From a bacterium (lineage in GTDB: Bacteria > UBP14 > UBA6098 > B30-G16): a stretch of DNA of 64,000 bases. Shown in pieces: positions 8,917 through 18,877 of the stretch. The stretch spans positions 1 to 64,000 of the forward strand of contig JAUWMV010000012.1 of the NCBI GenBank assembly GCA_030613005.1, in the 5' to 3' direction. The position numbers and the translations under genes were made by a program. Within the stretch, counting starts at the first letter, position 1. Each line of letters begins with the position of its first letter. The notes under the pieces were generated by a model. That model made no database searches. It saw nothing but the letters and a program-made list of their open reading frames with translations, and was not told where the DNA came from.

Positions 8917-9405
8917 AAGTAAACTCATAGTTTATTATTCACAGTTTATATGGCGGGTAAGGTAATTATTGTTATCGATGAGCGATAAGAGAAATTTATT
9001 AGACATAAGTTCTTTTAATTGATAGATTTGAGTTTTTTATAGTATCTGCAATTAAGAAATTGATTTTTTAATGCGCACTGTTCATAATGCTAAGCAGAAT
9101 GGCACACTCTATACATGTGCCATCCTTTTTTATTAGGAAAGAAAAGACATTTCATATATAAATCAATATTCATTACATTGAAAAAGAAGGTTAGATTATA
9201 AGGTTAATTAGGTCATTTGATATTGGGTGTATATTGAAGGATTATGCTATACATTATCAGTAAAGAACATCAGATGTAACCGTGGATATTTAATGAGACC
9301 TAATTTGAAATTATGAATTTTCTGAATTTCAAGAGCTGTGTTATGAATGAATAATTAACATTGTAAAAGTTTTGCATGTAAGTTTGACGAAGAAAAAGAG
9401 CTGAT
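8917..9405. other. Intergenic region without a gene
   Basis: I see no coding sequence with credible composition. The region holds the terminator at 9099-9131 and otherwise very A+T-rich sequence that probably contains the promoter of the tatD-ksgA gene. No convincing -35/-10 pair could be singled out. Confidence 0.6.
9099..9131 (+). terminator. Rho-independent terminator of the receptor operon
   Basis: ATGGCACA (9099-9106) pairs perfectly with TGTGCCAT (9116-9123). The loop is nine bases, and CCTTTTTT follows. It lies about 180 bp after the HAMP receptor gene, so the operon has a long 3' untranslated tail. Confidence 0.8.
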
Positions 9406-10959
9406 ATGACCCTCGAGAAATTAATATATGTAGATACACATACCCACCTTGATTTTCCAAATTTCGATGAGGATAGAGAAGAAGTAATTCTTCGTGCAGA
9501 GAAAGAAAATGTAAGAAGAATAATAAATGTGGGCACATGTCTTGAAACTTCTAGGTTAAGCATTAAACTTGCAGAGAACCGCATATCGATTTGGTCAGCT
9601 GTGGGTGTGCATCCTAATGATTCACAGCAATTACCTTTGAATTGGTTATCTGATCTTAGAAAACTTTCATATAGTCCAAAAGTGGTTTCAATTGGTGAGA
9701 TCGGTCTTGATTTTTACCGAGATCACTCACCTGAGGATATTCAAATTTCAACATTCGAAAAACAAATAAGATTAGCCAAAGAGCTATCTTTACCAATGAT
9801 TATCCATGTACGTCAGGCACATGATACCGCAAAAGAAATATTGGAAAATATTGGTTATTTTTGTGGTGTTTTTCATGCTTTTTCTGGTGATGAAACTTTT
9901 TTAAAATGGGCACTCGATAAAGGTTTTTATTTTGGATTTGGTGGTCCAATTACATTTAAGAACTTTAAGAAAGTCGAAATTGTGAGAGCTGTTCCACTGA
10001 AAAGGATTTTTTCCGAGACGGACTCACCATTTTTATCACCTCACCCAAAGCGTGGGAAACGTAATGAACCTTGTAATATTCCTATTATTATTGATAAAAT
10101 AGCTGAACTGCACTCAGTAGACTCGACAGAAGTTGCATGGCAGATTGTTAAAAATGCTGAGAAATTATTTAAAATTCCAGCATATTCCAACCGATACAAC
10201 AGTAAAACAATGGGTCAAAATTTTTTAGTAAACGTCGGTATTGCTAAAAAAATTGTTGAAGTATTAGGGGAACATAAAGTCGTTTTAGAAATAGGTCCAG
10301 GTCATGGTATGATTACTAAGCTTTTAGCAAAGCAGTTTACATATGTTATAGCAATTGAACTGGATGAGGAACTTGCACGGAAATTATCCAATAAATTCGA
10401 TAATGTAAAGGTTATACATATGGATTTTTTAAAATTTTCAGTTGACAGGCTGAGAAAATATTATGGGGAAAAACCAGTGATCGTAGGGAATATACCATAT
10501 TCTATTACATTTTTGATTCTGTTTCATCTTCTCGATTGCGCTAATGAATTTATTAAAGTAGTTCTTGGTATCCAAAAGGAGGTCGCGGATAGATTGCTTG
10601 CAAAACCAGGCTGTAAAGAATATGGAATACCCACTGTTGTATTAAGTAGGAAGTTTCATATTAGAAAACTTTTTGATGTTATGCCTGGAAGCTTTCGTCC
10701 AATTCCAAATGTGAATTCAACTGTTGTAGAATTAGTTCCCAGAGAAAATGTCATTTGCCCAGAAATAGATGATGCTACAATACTCAAGCTTCTCAAGATA
10801 GCTTTTAAACATAGGCGAAAGAAACTCTTGAATAATTTGAAACCGTTTTACAAAATCCTCGATTTAGAAGCACTAGGATTTTCCTCGAATGTTAGAGCAG
10901 AGAATTTGTCCGTTGAAAAATTCTGCGAACTTTGCAAACTACTTTGTTTTATTACTTGA
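9406..10959 (+). CDS. Fused TatD-family DNase and RsmA/KsgA 16S rRNA dimethyltransferase
   Basis: A single 517-residue frame holds two complete enzymes. Residues 1 to about 258 are a TatD metal-dependent hydrolase, with metal ligands in DTHTHLD, GEIGLDFYRD, IIHVRQAH, FHAFSGD and SETDSPF. From about residue 262 follows RsmA/KsgA, which dimethylates two adjacent adenines near the 3' end of 16S rRNA. Its entry motif is MGQNFLVN (Met269), its SAM motif is VLEIGPGHGM, and its catalytic motif is NIPYSIT; the C-terminal helical domain is present. The linker is about ten residues. The in-frame ATG at 10210 (Met269) has no ribosome-binding site, so a separate KsgA start is unlikely. In many bacteria tatD and ksgA are near neighbours, and here they appear joined. 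The fusion could be tested for internal initiation or cleavage. Confidence 0.92.
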   Translation: MTLEKLIYVDTHTHLDFPNFDEDREEVILRAEKENVRRIINVGTCLETSRLSIKLAENRISIWSAVGVHPNDSQQLPLNWLSDLRKLSYSPKVVSIGEIGLDFYRDHSPEDIQISTFEKQIRLAKELSLPMIIHVRQAHDTAKEILENIGYFCGVFHAFSGDETFLKWALDKGFYFGFGGPITFKNFKKVEIVRAVPLKRIFSETDSPFLSPHPKRGKRNEPCNIPIIIDKIAELHSVDSTEVAWQIVKNAEKLFKIPAYSNRYNSKTMGQNFLVNVGIAKKIVEVLGEHKVVLEIGPGHGMITKLLAKQFTYVIAIELDEELARKLSNKFDNVKVIHMDFLKFSVDRLRKYYGEKPVIVGNIPYSITFLILFHLLDCANEFIKVVLGIQKEVADRLLAKPGCKEYGIPTVVLSRKFHIRKLFDVMPGSFRPIPNVNSTVVELVPRENVICPEIDDATILKLLKIAFKHRRKKLLNNLKPFYKILDLEALGFSSNVRAENLSVEKFCELCKLLCFIT

Positions 10960-11007
10960 ATCTTTTTGGATTTTTTTATATAATATGATATAAGATAAAG
11001 GAGTATT

Positions 11008-12708
11008 ATGGCTCTGAAATTAGGTGAAATGCTAATCAAAGCTGGAAAAATCACTAAAGATCAGCTTAAGAATGCCTTACAACACCAAAAAGACCATGGT
11101 GGAAAACTTGGCGAAGTACTCCTTCACTTAAGGTTTGTGGAAGATGAGAATGTAATTAATGGTTTTATTGCCAAACAATTGAATATTGGAAATATTGAAC
11201 TCGATGATCTAGAAGTCGATATGGATGTTGTTAATCTAATTCCGGTCGATTTGGCAAAAAAGTTCGATGTTCTTTCAGTAATTAAAGTCGGCAAGATTTT
11301 ATTTGTTGCAACCAATGAACCCCAGAATGTATCTGCATTTGATACTTTGAAATTTATTACTGGCTGCGAAATACAACCCGTTATGACCTCAAAAGAATCG
11401 GTTCAGAAAGCTATAGATAAGTATTATAATCTCGGAGAAACGCTTACAGATATTGTTGAAGAAATGGGTGCGGATATGGAAATAGTTGAAGAAACAGAAG
11501 AAAGTGTCACAGAAAGCGAACTTCAGGCAGCCGTTCAAGATAAACCTATTGTTCGCCTTGTTAATTCTATCATTTTAGATGCTATAAAAATTAATGCTTC
11601 AGACATCCACATTGAAGTCTATGAAAAACGATTCAGAGTAAGATATAGAGTTGACGGCGGTTTAAGAGAGGTTCTCCAGCTTCCCTTCGGTCTCCGACTC
11701 GCTGTAATATCAAGAATAAAAATTCTGGCAAAATTAAATATTTCAGAACGACGTCTTCCTCAAGATGGCAGAATAAAAATACAAGCATTCGGACGTGCTA
11801 TCGACCTTCGTGTTTCAATTCTTCCGTGTATTTTTGGTGAGAAAGTGGTTATGCGTATTTTGGATCCATTAACACTTATGCTCGATATGTCCAAACTCGG
11901 ATTCCCTAAAAGAGCTTCTAAAGAGTTTGACAAAGCAATACATATGCCCTATGGGATGATATTAGTCACTGGACCAACAGGCTCAGGAAAAACTACGACA
12001 TTGTATTCAGCTCTTCAGACACTTAATAATCCCGATATAAACATAATGACTGCTGAGGACCCAGTCGAATTCAACCTTGAAGGTATTAATCAGGTGCAAA
12101 TGCATTCATCTATTGGGTTAGATTTTGGGACATCGCTTAGATCATTTTTACGCCAGGACCCCAATGTTATTCTGGTTGGGGAGATTCGAGACCAAGAGAC
12201 AGCATCAATCGCCACGAAAGCTGCATTAACAGGGCACCTTGTGTTCTCGACCTTACATACTAATGATGCGCCATCCACAATTACTAGATTGATTGATATG
12301 GGTATGGCACCATTTTTGGTGGCTAGTGCTGTTAAGCTCATTGTGGCACAGAGATTATTGAGGAGGATTTGTAAAAATTGCAGGATAGAATATGAACCGC
12401 CTGAGGATCAGCTTGAAATATTAGGAATTGATATGGACGAGGTGAAGAAAAAAGGATTGAAATTTTACAAAGGTGAAGGTTGCCCAACGTGTAATGGGAA
12501 GGGACTTAAAGGGAGAATTGCAATTTTCGAAGCAATGCCTATCACTGCAGAACTCCAGAAACTCATTATCGAGAGTGGTTCAGCACTTGAAATTGAGGAA
12601 ATAGCCAGTCAGCAGGGAATGAGAACCTTAAGACAGGAAGCTATTGAACGAATGTTTGAGGGTATTGTTCCCATCGAGCAGGTTGTTACAGAGACAACGG
12701 GTCAATAA
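11008..12708 (+). CDS. pilB: Type IV pilus assembly ATPase PilB / GspE family
   Basis: The 566-residue protein has a MshEN-type N-terminal domain (about 1-150), seen in LGEMLIKAGKITKDQL and the following LIPVDLAKKF. The hexameric secretion ATPase core follows. Walker A GPTGSGKT is at residues 322-329, the Asp box reads ITAEDPVE-like (MTAEDPVEF), Walker B is VILVGEIRD, and the His box is FSTLHTND. Two Cys pairs (CKNC and CPTC) form the zinc site that is common in the PilB/GspE branch and absent from the PilT retraction ATPases. It powers extension of pili or pseudopili at the inner membrane. An AAAGGAG site precedes the ATG. No pilC, pilT or pilin gene follows. A GspE (type II secretion) role is the main alternative. 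Confidence 0.92.
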   Translation: MALKLGEMLIKAGKITKDQLKNALQHQKDHGGKLGEVLLHLRFVEDENVINGFIAKQLNIGNIELDDLEVDMDVVNLIPVDLAKKFDVLSVIKVGKILFVATNEPQNVSAFDTLKFITGCEIQPVMTSKESVQKAIDKYYNLGETLTDIVEEMGADMEIVEETEESVTESELQAAVQDKPIVRLVNSIILDAIKINASDIHIEVYEKRFRVRYRVDGGLREVLQLPFGLRLAVISRIKILAKLNISERRLPQDGRIKIQAFGRAIDLRVSILPCIFGEKVVMRILDPLTLMLDMSKLGFPKRASKEFDKAIHMPYGMILVTGPTGSGKTTTLYSALQTLNNPDINIMTAEDPVEFNLEGINQVQMHSSIGLDFGTSLRSFLRQDPNVILVGEIRDQETASIATKAALTGHLVFSTLHTNDAPSTITRLIDMGMAPFLVASAVKLIVAQRLLRRICKNCRIEYEPPEDQLEILGIDMDEVKKKGLKFYKGEGCPTCNGKGLKGRIAIFEAMPITAELQKLIIESGSALEIEEIASQQGMRTLRQEAIERMFEGIVPIEQVVTETTGQ

Positions 12709-12901
12709 TTGGATTAACATATTGCGATTAATTGATTTATATTATCATTGTTGTATAAACTCTATAATTGTTTCTTTTTCTGTTTAGCGGATTATGAAAA
12801 TTCGTATTTAGTATAACCTTGCTTTTTCTTCAATCTACATTAATTTGCTTTGAAAATATGGTCTCAAGACGTTTTATTGCCTTAAGTAATTGATTGTAAG
12901 A

Positions 12902-13690
12902 ATGTTGATAAGTAATATGACCAAATCTATGCAAATATTAATAATGGGAATTACTGTTGTTAGCATGCTTTTTGGACAATGGCAGATTCCTGTGAAACTT
13001 TATCCTACATCAGAAGATAGTGTATATTATCCTAAACTATATTTTGGGCAGGCAGTTGGTGCTTCGGATTCTTTCGATCCGTTTATCGATGAGCTTGCTC
13101 CTCCACCACCAATGTTTGGATTTTATGCATATTTTCAAGGGGATTCGACATCCGGATTAATCAAGGACTTTCGTGCGAACATCGATACAGGAATTGCGGT
13201 ATTAAATTTATGGCAACTTCGTTTTCGAGATGAAGCAGGTGAGTCGGTGTGGGTTGTCTGGGATGCGGATTCGTTTCCTTACAGTTTAACTTTTCCTCGA
13301 TTTTTTAAATTTATTGTTAGCGATTCGATTCCTGATGATATAATGTGGGAAACTGCGACTAGTATAACAGCAACGGATAGTATATTTGTGGCGGTTGAAA
13401 AATCAGTTTTTTTTAGATACAGAGATTGGACTAGAATTTTTGAACCTCCAAGTCTCCCGCAAAATCTTTATATTGAAATTATTCCAAATCCATTTAATTC
13501 AAGTTGTCGAATTTCTTTGGTTGGAGTGACGAATGTGGATATTGCTATTATCGATATAAGTGGACGATTGGTAGATGAGGTTTTTGTTAAAGGTTCTATT
13601 ATTTTTTATCCTAATAGCATTCCGGGTGGCTTGTATTTCGCTATAATTAAAGGCTCTAATTACACTAAACCTATTATATATGTTAAGTAA
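12902..13690 (+). CDS. Small secreted protein with PNPFN-type C-terminal sorting domain
   Basis: This protein of about 262 residues has a signal peptide. The start is uncertain: the ATG at 12902, 12917 or 12929, or a TTG at 12890; the hydrophobic stretch ILIMGITVVSMLFGQW fits any of the ATGs. The middle (about 30-185) has no recognisable family. The last roughly 75 residues match the type IX secretion carboxy-terminal domain pattern: IIPNPFNSSCRISL, then VDIAIIDISGRLV, and PGGLYFAII. Such domains direct cargo through the outer membrane and are usually removed. It is followed 18 bp later by the C25 peptidase gene and is probably in the same operon, so the two may act together. Confidence 0.7.
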   Translation: MLISNMTKSMQILIMGITVVSMLFGQWQIPVKLYPTSEDSVYYPKLYFGQAVGASDSFDPFIDELAPPPPMFGFYAYFQGDSTSGLIKDFRANIDTGIAVLNLWQLRFRDEAGESVWVVWDADSFPYSLTFPRFFKFIVSDSIPDDIMWETATSITATDSIFVAVEKSVFFRYRDWTRIFEPPSLPQNLYIEIIPNPFNSSCRISLVGVTNVDIAIIDISGRLVDEVFVKGSIIFYPNSIPGGLYFAIIKGSNYTKPIIYVK

Positions 13691-13708
13691 TATTTTGGAG
13701 GATTTTCA

Positions 13709-16700
13709 ATGCGAAGGGTTACGATAATATTAGCATCGATATTGGTATTTCAAATTGCTAACGGAAGTACCAAGACCAATATTGAAGATAATTCTATCGA
13801 GATAATTTTCACAATGGATGAACTTCAAATGCAAACAATAAGCACTCCGGTGGGAAAATTTACAAATATCTTATTGAGTTCTGAATTTGATTTCGAACAT
13901 CGTCCTGGAGCACCGAAGTTACCAGAGGTTTACTATCTTATTGGTGTTCCCATTGAAGGTGAGTACTCTATGAGTTATAAAGTTGAATGGGGACAAAACC
14001 AAAAAGTTCCATATCCTGTTGTCCCAGTTGATTCATTTTATTGGGATAAAAGCAATTTAATTGCCAAGCCAATGATACCTGAGCCAATTTACTATGAAAG
14101 CGAAGCGTTTCTCGAAGAACCCGTTGTGTCTATTGAGGATGATGGTTTTATTAGATCACAGAAAATTGCTCGAATAATTGTAAAACCCATAAAATATAAT
14201 CATCAACAGGGAATTCTCGAAATTGCTGATAAGGTTTCGATAAATGTTAAATTAAGCGGTTTGGGTGAATTAATCCCTGAAGGGGCATTCGAGGATGTCT
14301 TGCGAACGGTGTTGGTGAATTATGAACAAGCGAAAAACTTTCGTTATATGCTAATTGATGAGGATATTCCAGAGAATCCTTTCGACGCTGCAGATTCATG
14401 GATTAGGGTTCCATTAAAAGGTGGTGGAATTTATGCTATAACAAAAAACTGGTTTGAGAAAATGGGAATTGAATCCAACACAGTAAACCCACAAAAAATA
14501 AGACTTTACGCAACAAAATTTGGTAATTTTTCTTCAAATATTGCGGAACAGTTCGAGATAATCAATGAAGTGCCACTTCTCTATTTTGGAAACGATGACA
14601 GTGTTTTTGACGAAAGCGATACATTAATTTTTTATCACGTCGGTCCTGAAGGTTGGATTTTGTCCGGTATGAAAGCTATATGGCTTGAAGGAACTTTCAG
14701 TGATAGTTTATCAGTATGGGTTGCCTTGGACGGGGCATTTCCCGAGTCTCCCAAAAGACTTCATCCAACTGCTAATACTAGTTTTGATACGACAATAAAC
14801 TGGGGAAGGATGTTAGTTCATTACGGAGAAAACAAGCTCTATGATTTTTGGATGGGCAATGGTTGGTACAATCAACTTATTAGAGGGGAGATATCCTTTA
14901 TTCTCAACGATTTGAGAATTGTACCCGGATCTGAGATACCAGCCTCTCTCAGTCCTGCACCTACTACATATAATATTCGATGTAATGGTCAAAGCATACC
15001 CTCATTAATCTTAAGAAAACTAAGGTCGGGCTTGAATAATATTACATTGATATATAATGATTCAAAAGATACTTATTTTAAATTTTTGGGAATAGATTAT
15101 CCTATTAATCTTGTAGCTTCTTCTAGCTTTCTTCATTTTTACACTGATTCAATATCACCAGGGAAAATAAAATTCGAGATATTTGGGTTTACAAATCCCA
15201 TAATTTTCGATGTCACAAATATTTGGCAGGTTAGAATGTTTGAAGCAAATGAGATTGGTGATGGTGAACATTACTTTGTAGATAGCTTAGCTAGAAGGGA
15301 ATACGTCGTTTTTGAAAGAAATTTCACACAACCTATTCCAATGGGTATTATTGTTAGAGATTTACCTCTGTGGAATCCTGAATCTTTTAATGTTGATTAT
15401 TTGCTGTTATCTCCAAAAGAATTAAATCCAGAATCACTGGCTAAATTCTGGGAGAATAGAGGACTTTCAACACGGATAATTTGGTTGGAGGATATTTACC
15501 ATGACTTCGGATACGGTAGATTCGATCCTGTGGCAATAAGAAATTTCTTACAATATGCTTATAATAAATCTTCAACTCCCAAACCTCAATATGCTGTCTT
15601 TGTTGGTGATGGGCATCTGGATTACAGATATCGTATGACAGATGAACCGAATTTATTTCCACCTGCGATATTTGCCAGTCATGGGACTGACGCATTCTAC
15701 GCAACGATAAATGCAGATTCTAACATAATCGAGCTTATGTCGTCCAGACTTCCTGTGAAAAACCAAGAACAACTGGATATAGTGATTGGTAAAATGACGA
15801 ATTATATCGACAATCCTGATTTTGGTGACTGGAGAATAAGAGCTATAATTGCCGCAGATGATGAATACAGAGATGATAACGCTACAGATCATCTGGGTTA
15901 CACTCGAAATGCTAATGAGATTATAACTCGGTATTTACCTTCTTGCGTAATGGTAGATCCGATTTATCTAATCGATTTTCCAAGAACATCTGCTTTAAGA
16001 AAACCCACTGCAAGAGATGCACTTTTACAGGAAGTAAGCAAAGGAGCAATTTACGTTGATTGGATAGGACATGGTAACTATCATCTTTGGGCTCACGAGA
16101 GATTACTGAACTTACCTATGGATTTACCCGGTTGGGATAATGGCGAGAAATTGCCACTGGTTTCAATGTTTTCCTGCGATAATCATCAATTTTATTTTAC
16201 GGATAATCTTGAGTGCATAGGTGAAGACCTTCTGCGAAAACCATCAGGGGGTGCTGTAGCAACGATTGGAGCTACTTCCGGTTCTACTATTAGTGGCAAT
16301 CAAGCTATCAATAAATCGCTTGTTGATCTTCTTTTTTATGATCATTCAATATCTATTGGTGCAGCGCTTGTTGCTACCAGGAGAAATCGATATCATGACT
16401 CGCAATACATACTTTTTGGGGATCCAGCAATGAAGTTTGGATTTCCACATTTAAAGATAACAATGAACCTCGATCCAGATACTCTTTATGCAGCACAATG
16501 GATTACTGTTTCTGGGGATGTGGAAACTTCTATTAACGGTAAAGTACAGATTCTATTGTTTGGACCGAGATATAATAAATTCTATGAATCTCCAGTTATT
16601 AGTGATGCAGTTTATTATATTCAAGAAGGAGATATTTTATTTTCTGGTCTTGCGTCTATTCATGATGGGTATTTTGAGCTTCCTATTTTTGTGCCAAAGA

Positions 16701-17488
16701 ATCTTCAGGGTTCGGTTTCTGGGTATAGAGTTTTGGCTTATGCATATAGCGAGGAAGAAAAAATCGATGCAGTTGGATCTTTAGATAGCATACCTGTAGA
16801 ACTGTCAGGAAGTCCTGTTATCGATGACACTACTGGTCCAGAAATTTTTATTAGTTTTGAATTGAGTAGCTTTGCTGATGGCGGGAAAGTTTGTTCACCA
16901 GATGGGAACCTTCCGGTAACAATTCAAGTCTCGGATCCACATGGAATCGATTTCGGCTCACGTCCAGGTCATGGACTTATTGTTCAACTTGATAATGAGG
17001 ATAATATTATCGATATATCTTCCGAACTTCAATACTCTATTGACGACCCAACTTTTGCAAGAGCAACATATACTTTTGAAAATGTTGAATACGGAGGACA
17101 TACCATTTGTGCTCAGGTTTGGGATAATCTCAACAACGTAACACAGAAATGTGTGGAACTGTGGTTGGACCCCTGTGAAGTCGAAATTTATGACGTTATT
17201 CCTTATCCTAATCCTTTCAGAGATGTGGTTGATATAACATTCGCATTGGCTGGAAAGGGAATTTCAGCTCATGTGATAGTTACGATTTACACGGTGGATG
17301 GGAAACAGATAAGACAACTTTCAAAATCAACGACTAATCCTTTTGATTGGATTACATGGGATGGAAAAACAGAATATGGAGACGATGTTAGCAAAGGAAT
17401 ATACATGTATGTTTTAGAGGCTGAAATTACTTCAAAGACCGGGAAACAATGGGAAAAAATCTATCGAGGAAAGATAATTCGAAATTAA
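13709..17488 (+). CDS. C25 (gingipain/PorU-like) cysteine peptidase with C-terminal sorting domain
   Basis: The 1259-residue exported protein has a signal peptide (about 1-20) and a gingipain-type prodomain region with the typical HRPGAPKLPEVYYLIGVP. The peptidase C25 domain is at about 560-920. The catalytic pair appears as His788 in WIGHGNY and Cys823 in MFSCDN, 35 residues apart, close to the gingipain spacing. Further family marks are FVGDGHLDYR and YILFGDPAMKFGFP. The C-terminus holds beta domains and a FlgD-like sorting domain (PYPNPFRDVVDIT to GIYMYVLEAE). The family includes secreted proteases and the type IX sortase PorU. Carrying its own sorting domain makes a secreted protease more likely than the sortase, though PorU-like function is possible. 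A GGAGG site precedes the ATG. Confidence 0.88.
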   Translation: MRRVTIILASILVFQIANGSTKTNIEDNSIEIIFTMDELQMQTISTPVGKFTNILLSSEFDFEHRPGAPKLPEVYYLIGVPIEGEYSMSYKVEWGQNQKVPYPVVPVDSFYWDKSNLIAKPMIPEPIYYESEAFLEEPVVSIEDDGFIRSQKIARIIVKPIKYNHQQGILEIADKVSINVKLSGLGELIPEGAFEDVLRTVLVNYEQAKNFRYMLIDEDIPENPFDAADSWIRVPLKGGGIYAITKNWFEKMGIESNTVNPQKIRLYATKFGNFSSNIAEQFEIINEVPLLYFGNDDSVFDESDTLIFYHVGPEGWILSGMKAIWLEGTFSDSLSVWVALDGAFPESPKRLHPTANTSFDTTINWGRMLVHYGENKLYDFWMGNGWYNQLIRGEISFILNDLRIVPGSEIPASLSPAPTTYNIRCNGQSIPSLILRKLRSGLNNITLIYNDSKDTYFKFLGIDYPINLVASSSFLHFYTDSISPGKIKFEIFGFTNPIIFDVTNIWQVRMFEANEIGDGEHYFVDSLARREYVVFERNFTQPIPMGIIVRDLPLWNPESFNVDYLLLSPKELNPESLAKFWENRGLSTRIIWLEDIYHDFGYGRFDPVAIRNFLQYAYNKSSTPKPQYAVFVGDGHLDYRYRMTDEPNLFPPAIFASHGTDAFYATINADSNIIELMSSRLPVKNQEQLDIVIGKMTNYIDNPDFGDWRIRAIIAADDEYRDDNATDHLGYTRNANEIITRYLPSCVMVDPIYLIDFPRTSALRKPTARDALLQEVSKGAIYVDWIGHGNYHLWAHERLLNLPMDLPGWDNGEKLPLVSMFSCDNHQFYFTDNLECIGEDLLRKPSGGAVATIGATSGSTISGNQAINKSLVDLLFYDHSISIGAALVATRRNRYHDSQYILFGDPAMKFGFPHLKITMNLDPDTLYAAQWITVSGDVETSINGKVQILLFGPRYNKFYESPVISDAVYYIQEGDILFSGLASIHDGYFELPIFVPKNLQGSVSGYRVLAYAYSEEEKIDAVGSLDSIPVELSGSPVIDDTTGPEIFISFELSSFADGGKVCSPDGNLPVTIQVSDPHGIDFGSRPGHGLIVQLDNEDNIIDISSELQYSIDDPTFARATYTFENVEYGGHTICAQVWDNLNNVTQKCVELWLDPCEVEIYDVIPYPNPFRDVVDITFALAGKGISAHVIVTIYTVDGKQIRQLSKSTTNPFDWITWDGKTEYGDDVSKGIYMYVLEAEITSKTGKQWEKIYRGKIIRN

Positions 17489-17533
17489 GAATATATTATT
17501 TCTGCCTTATAATAAATTCTGTTATATAAATCA

Positions 17534-18793
17534 TTAACTAAGCATTTCTCTCGGATCTGTAATAACACCTGTTATAGCGGAAGCCACAGCAGTATACGGA
17601 CTCGCGAGATAAATTAAAGAATTAGGATTACCGAGACGCCCTTTGAAATTTCTGTTAGCCGTTGAAATGCAAACTTCGAGGTCTGCCAAAACACCCTCAT
17701 GAGCACCGAGACAAGGTCCACAACCTGTATTCATTAGGATAACGTCTGCGTCAAGCAGAATTTGGGCTGTGCCGTCCAAAATTATCTGCTGCAAAATAGC
17801 CCTACTGGCTGGGAATGCAAGCATCCGAACATTTTTGGCAATCTTCTTTCCCTTTAGAAGTTCTGCTGCAGCGTGGAAATCCTCTAAGCGTCCATTGGTG
17901 CACGAACCGAAAAAAACTTGATCAATTTTCTGCCCGGTTGTTTCCACCACAGGACTAACATTATCGACGGTATGAGGTTTTGCGATATACGGTTCAAGAT
18001 CTTTTACATTATAACTCAGTTCCTTCAAATATACAGCGTCAGAATCTGGCAAAACCCATTTGTAATGCTTTTTTGCCTTGTTTTCAAGATATTTGTCCAC
18101 TATTTCATCCGGATAAATTATTCCAAACTTTGCTCCCATTTCAACTGCCATATTGGACAAAACCATTCGACTGTCGATAGACATCTCCTTTATGGTATCC
18201 CCTGTGAATTCGACAGATTTATATAGCGCACCATCTGCGCCGAGATCACCAATGATTTTGAGTATTAGATCCTTTGATGTTATGTATTTCAGGAATTGCC
18301 CTTCTATGTTGATTTTAATTGTTTCCGGTACTTTTAGCCACATTTTCCCAGTAGCCCAAATAGCTGCAACTTCGCTTCTGCCAATGCCAGCACTGGCAGC
18401 CCCAAAAGCACCATATGTTGTTGTATGAGAGTCTGCCCCAAGGATCAAACTACCGGGGAAAGCAAAGCCTTTCTCTGATAGCACTTGATGACATATTCCT
18501 TCTCCCATATCGTAAAAATTTGGTATTCCCTGATATTTGACAAATTCACGTATAGATTTGTGGTTATTTGCATATTGTGATGTTGATGCAGGAACTGTAT
18601 GATCCAACACTATTACTGGCATTAAGGGATCGAATATTTTATCCACTGGTAGTTTTTCATACTTCTTAATTATTGCAGCTGAATTATCATGAGAAAGCAC
18701 GTAATCTGGTTTTACTGTTACAATATTTCCCACATCGACTTTTTCTCTACCGCTGTGGGAAGCAAGAATTTTTTGAGCTATTGTACTACCCAT
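17534..18793 (-). CDS. leuC: 3-isopropylmalate dehydratase / homoaconitase-type large subunit
   Basis: The 419-residue protein matches the shorter LeuC type of the aconitase superfamily, starting with the typical GSTIAQKILASHSGRE. The three 4Fe-4S cysteines are visible in FGSCTNGR and in TGCGPCLG, and the substrate-site motif GADSHTTTYGAFG is intact. It isomerises 2- to 3-isopropylmalate in leucine synthesis; closely related proteins act on homoaconitate or methyl-substituted malates, so substrate is uncertain. A GAGAGGAA site precedes the ATG. It is the last gene of a minus-strand run, 85 bp after fabD. No small subunit (leuD) or other leu gene lies in the window, which is unusual because large and small subunits are normally adjacent. 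Confidence 0.88.
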   Translation of the reverse strand: MGSTIAQKILASHSGREKVDVGNIVTVKPDYVLSHDNSAAIIKKYEKLPVDKIFDPLMPVIVLDHTVPASTSQYANNHKSIREFVKYQGIPNFYDMGEGICHQVLSEKGFAFPGSLILGADSHTTTYGAFGAASAGIGRSEVAAIWATGKMWLKVPETIKINIEGQFLKYITSKDLILKIIGDLGADGALYKSVEFTGDTIKEMSIDSRMVLSNMAVEMGAKFGIIYPDEIVDKYLENKAKKHYKWVLPDSDAVYLKELSYNVKDLEPYIAKPHTVDNVSPVVETTGQKIDQVFFGSCTNGRLEDFHAAAELLKGKKIAKNVRMLAFPASRAILQQIILDGTAQILLDADVILMNTGCGPCLGAHEGVLADLEVCISTANRNFKGRLGNPNSLIYLASPYTAVASAITGVITDPREMLS

Positions 18794-18877
18794 TTACATT
18801 CCTCTCGATTAATTGATTTTTTATCATTAGAAGATTGTATTAATAACAAAATTATATTATGAAACTAAATGTGAAAG

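Noticed and set aside
9200-9260. Promoter TTGATA - GATTAT before tatD-ksgA
   Set aside because: Spacing is 17 bp but the -10 matches only loosely in an A+T-rich region; not listed as a feature.
10210-10959. Separate ksgA gene starting at Met269
   Set aside because: No ribosome-binding site precedes the ATG and no stop separates it from the TatD part.
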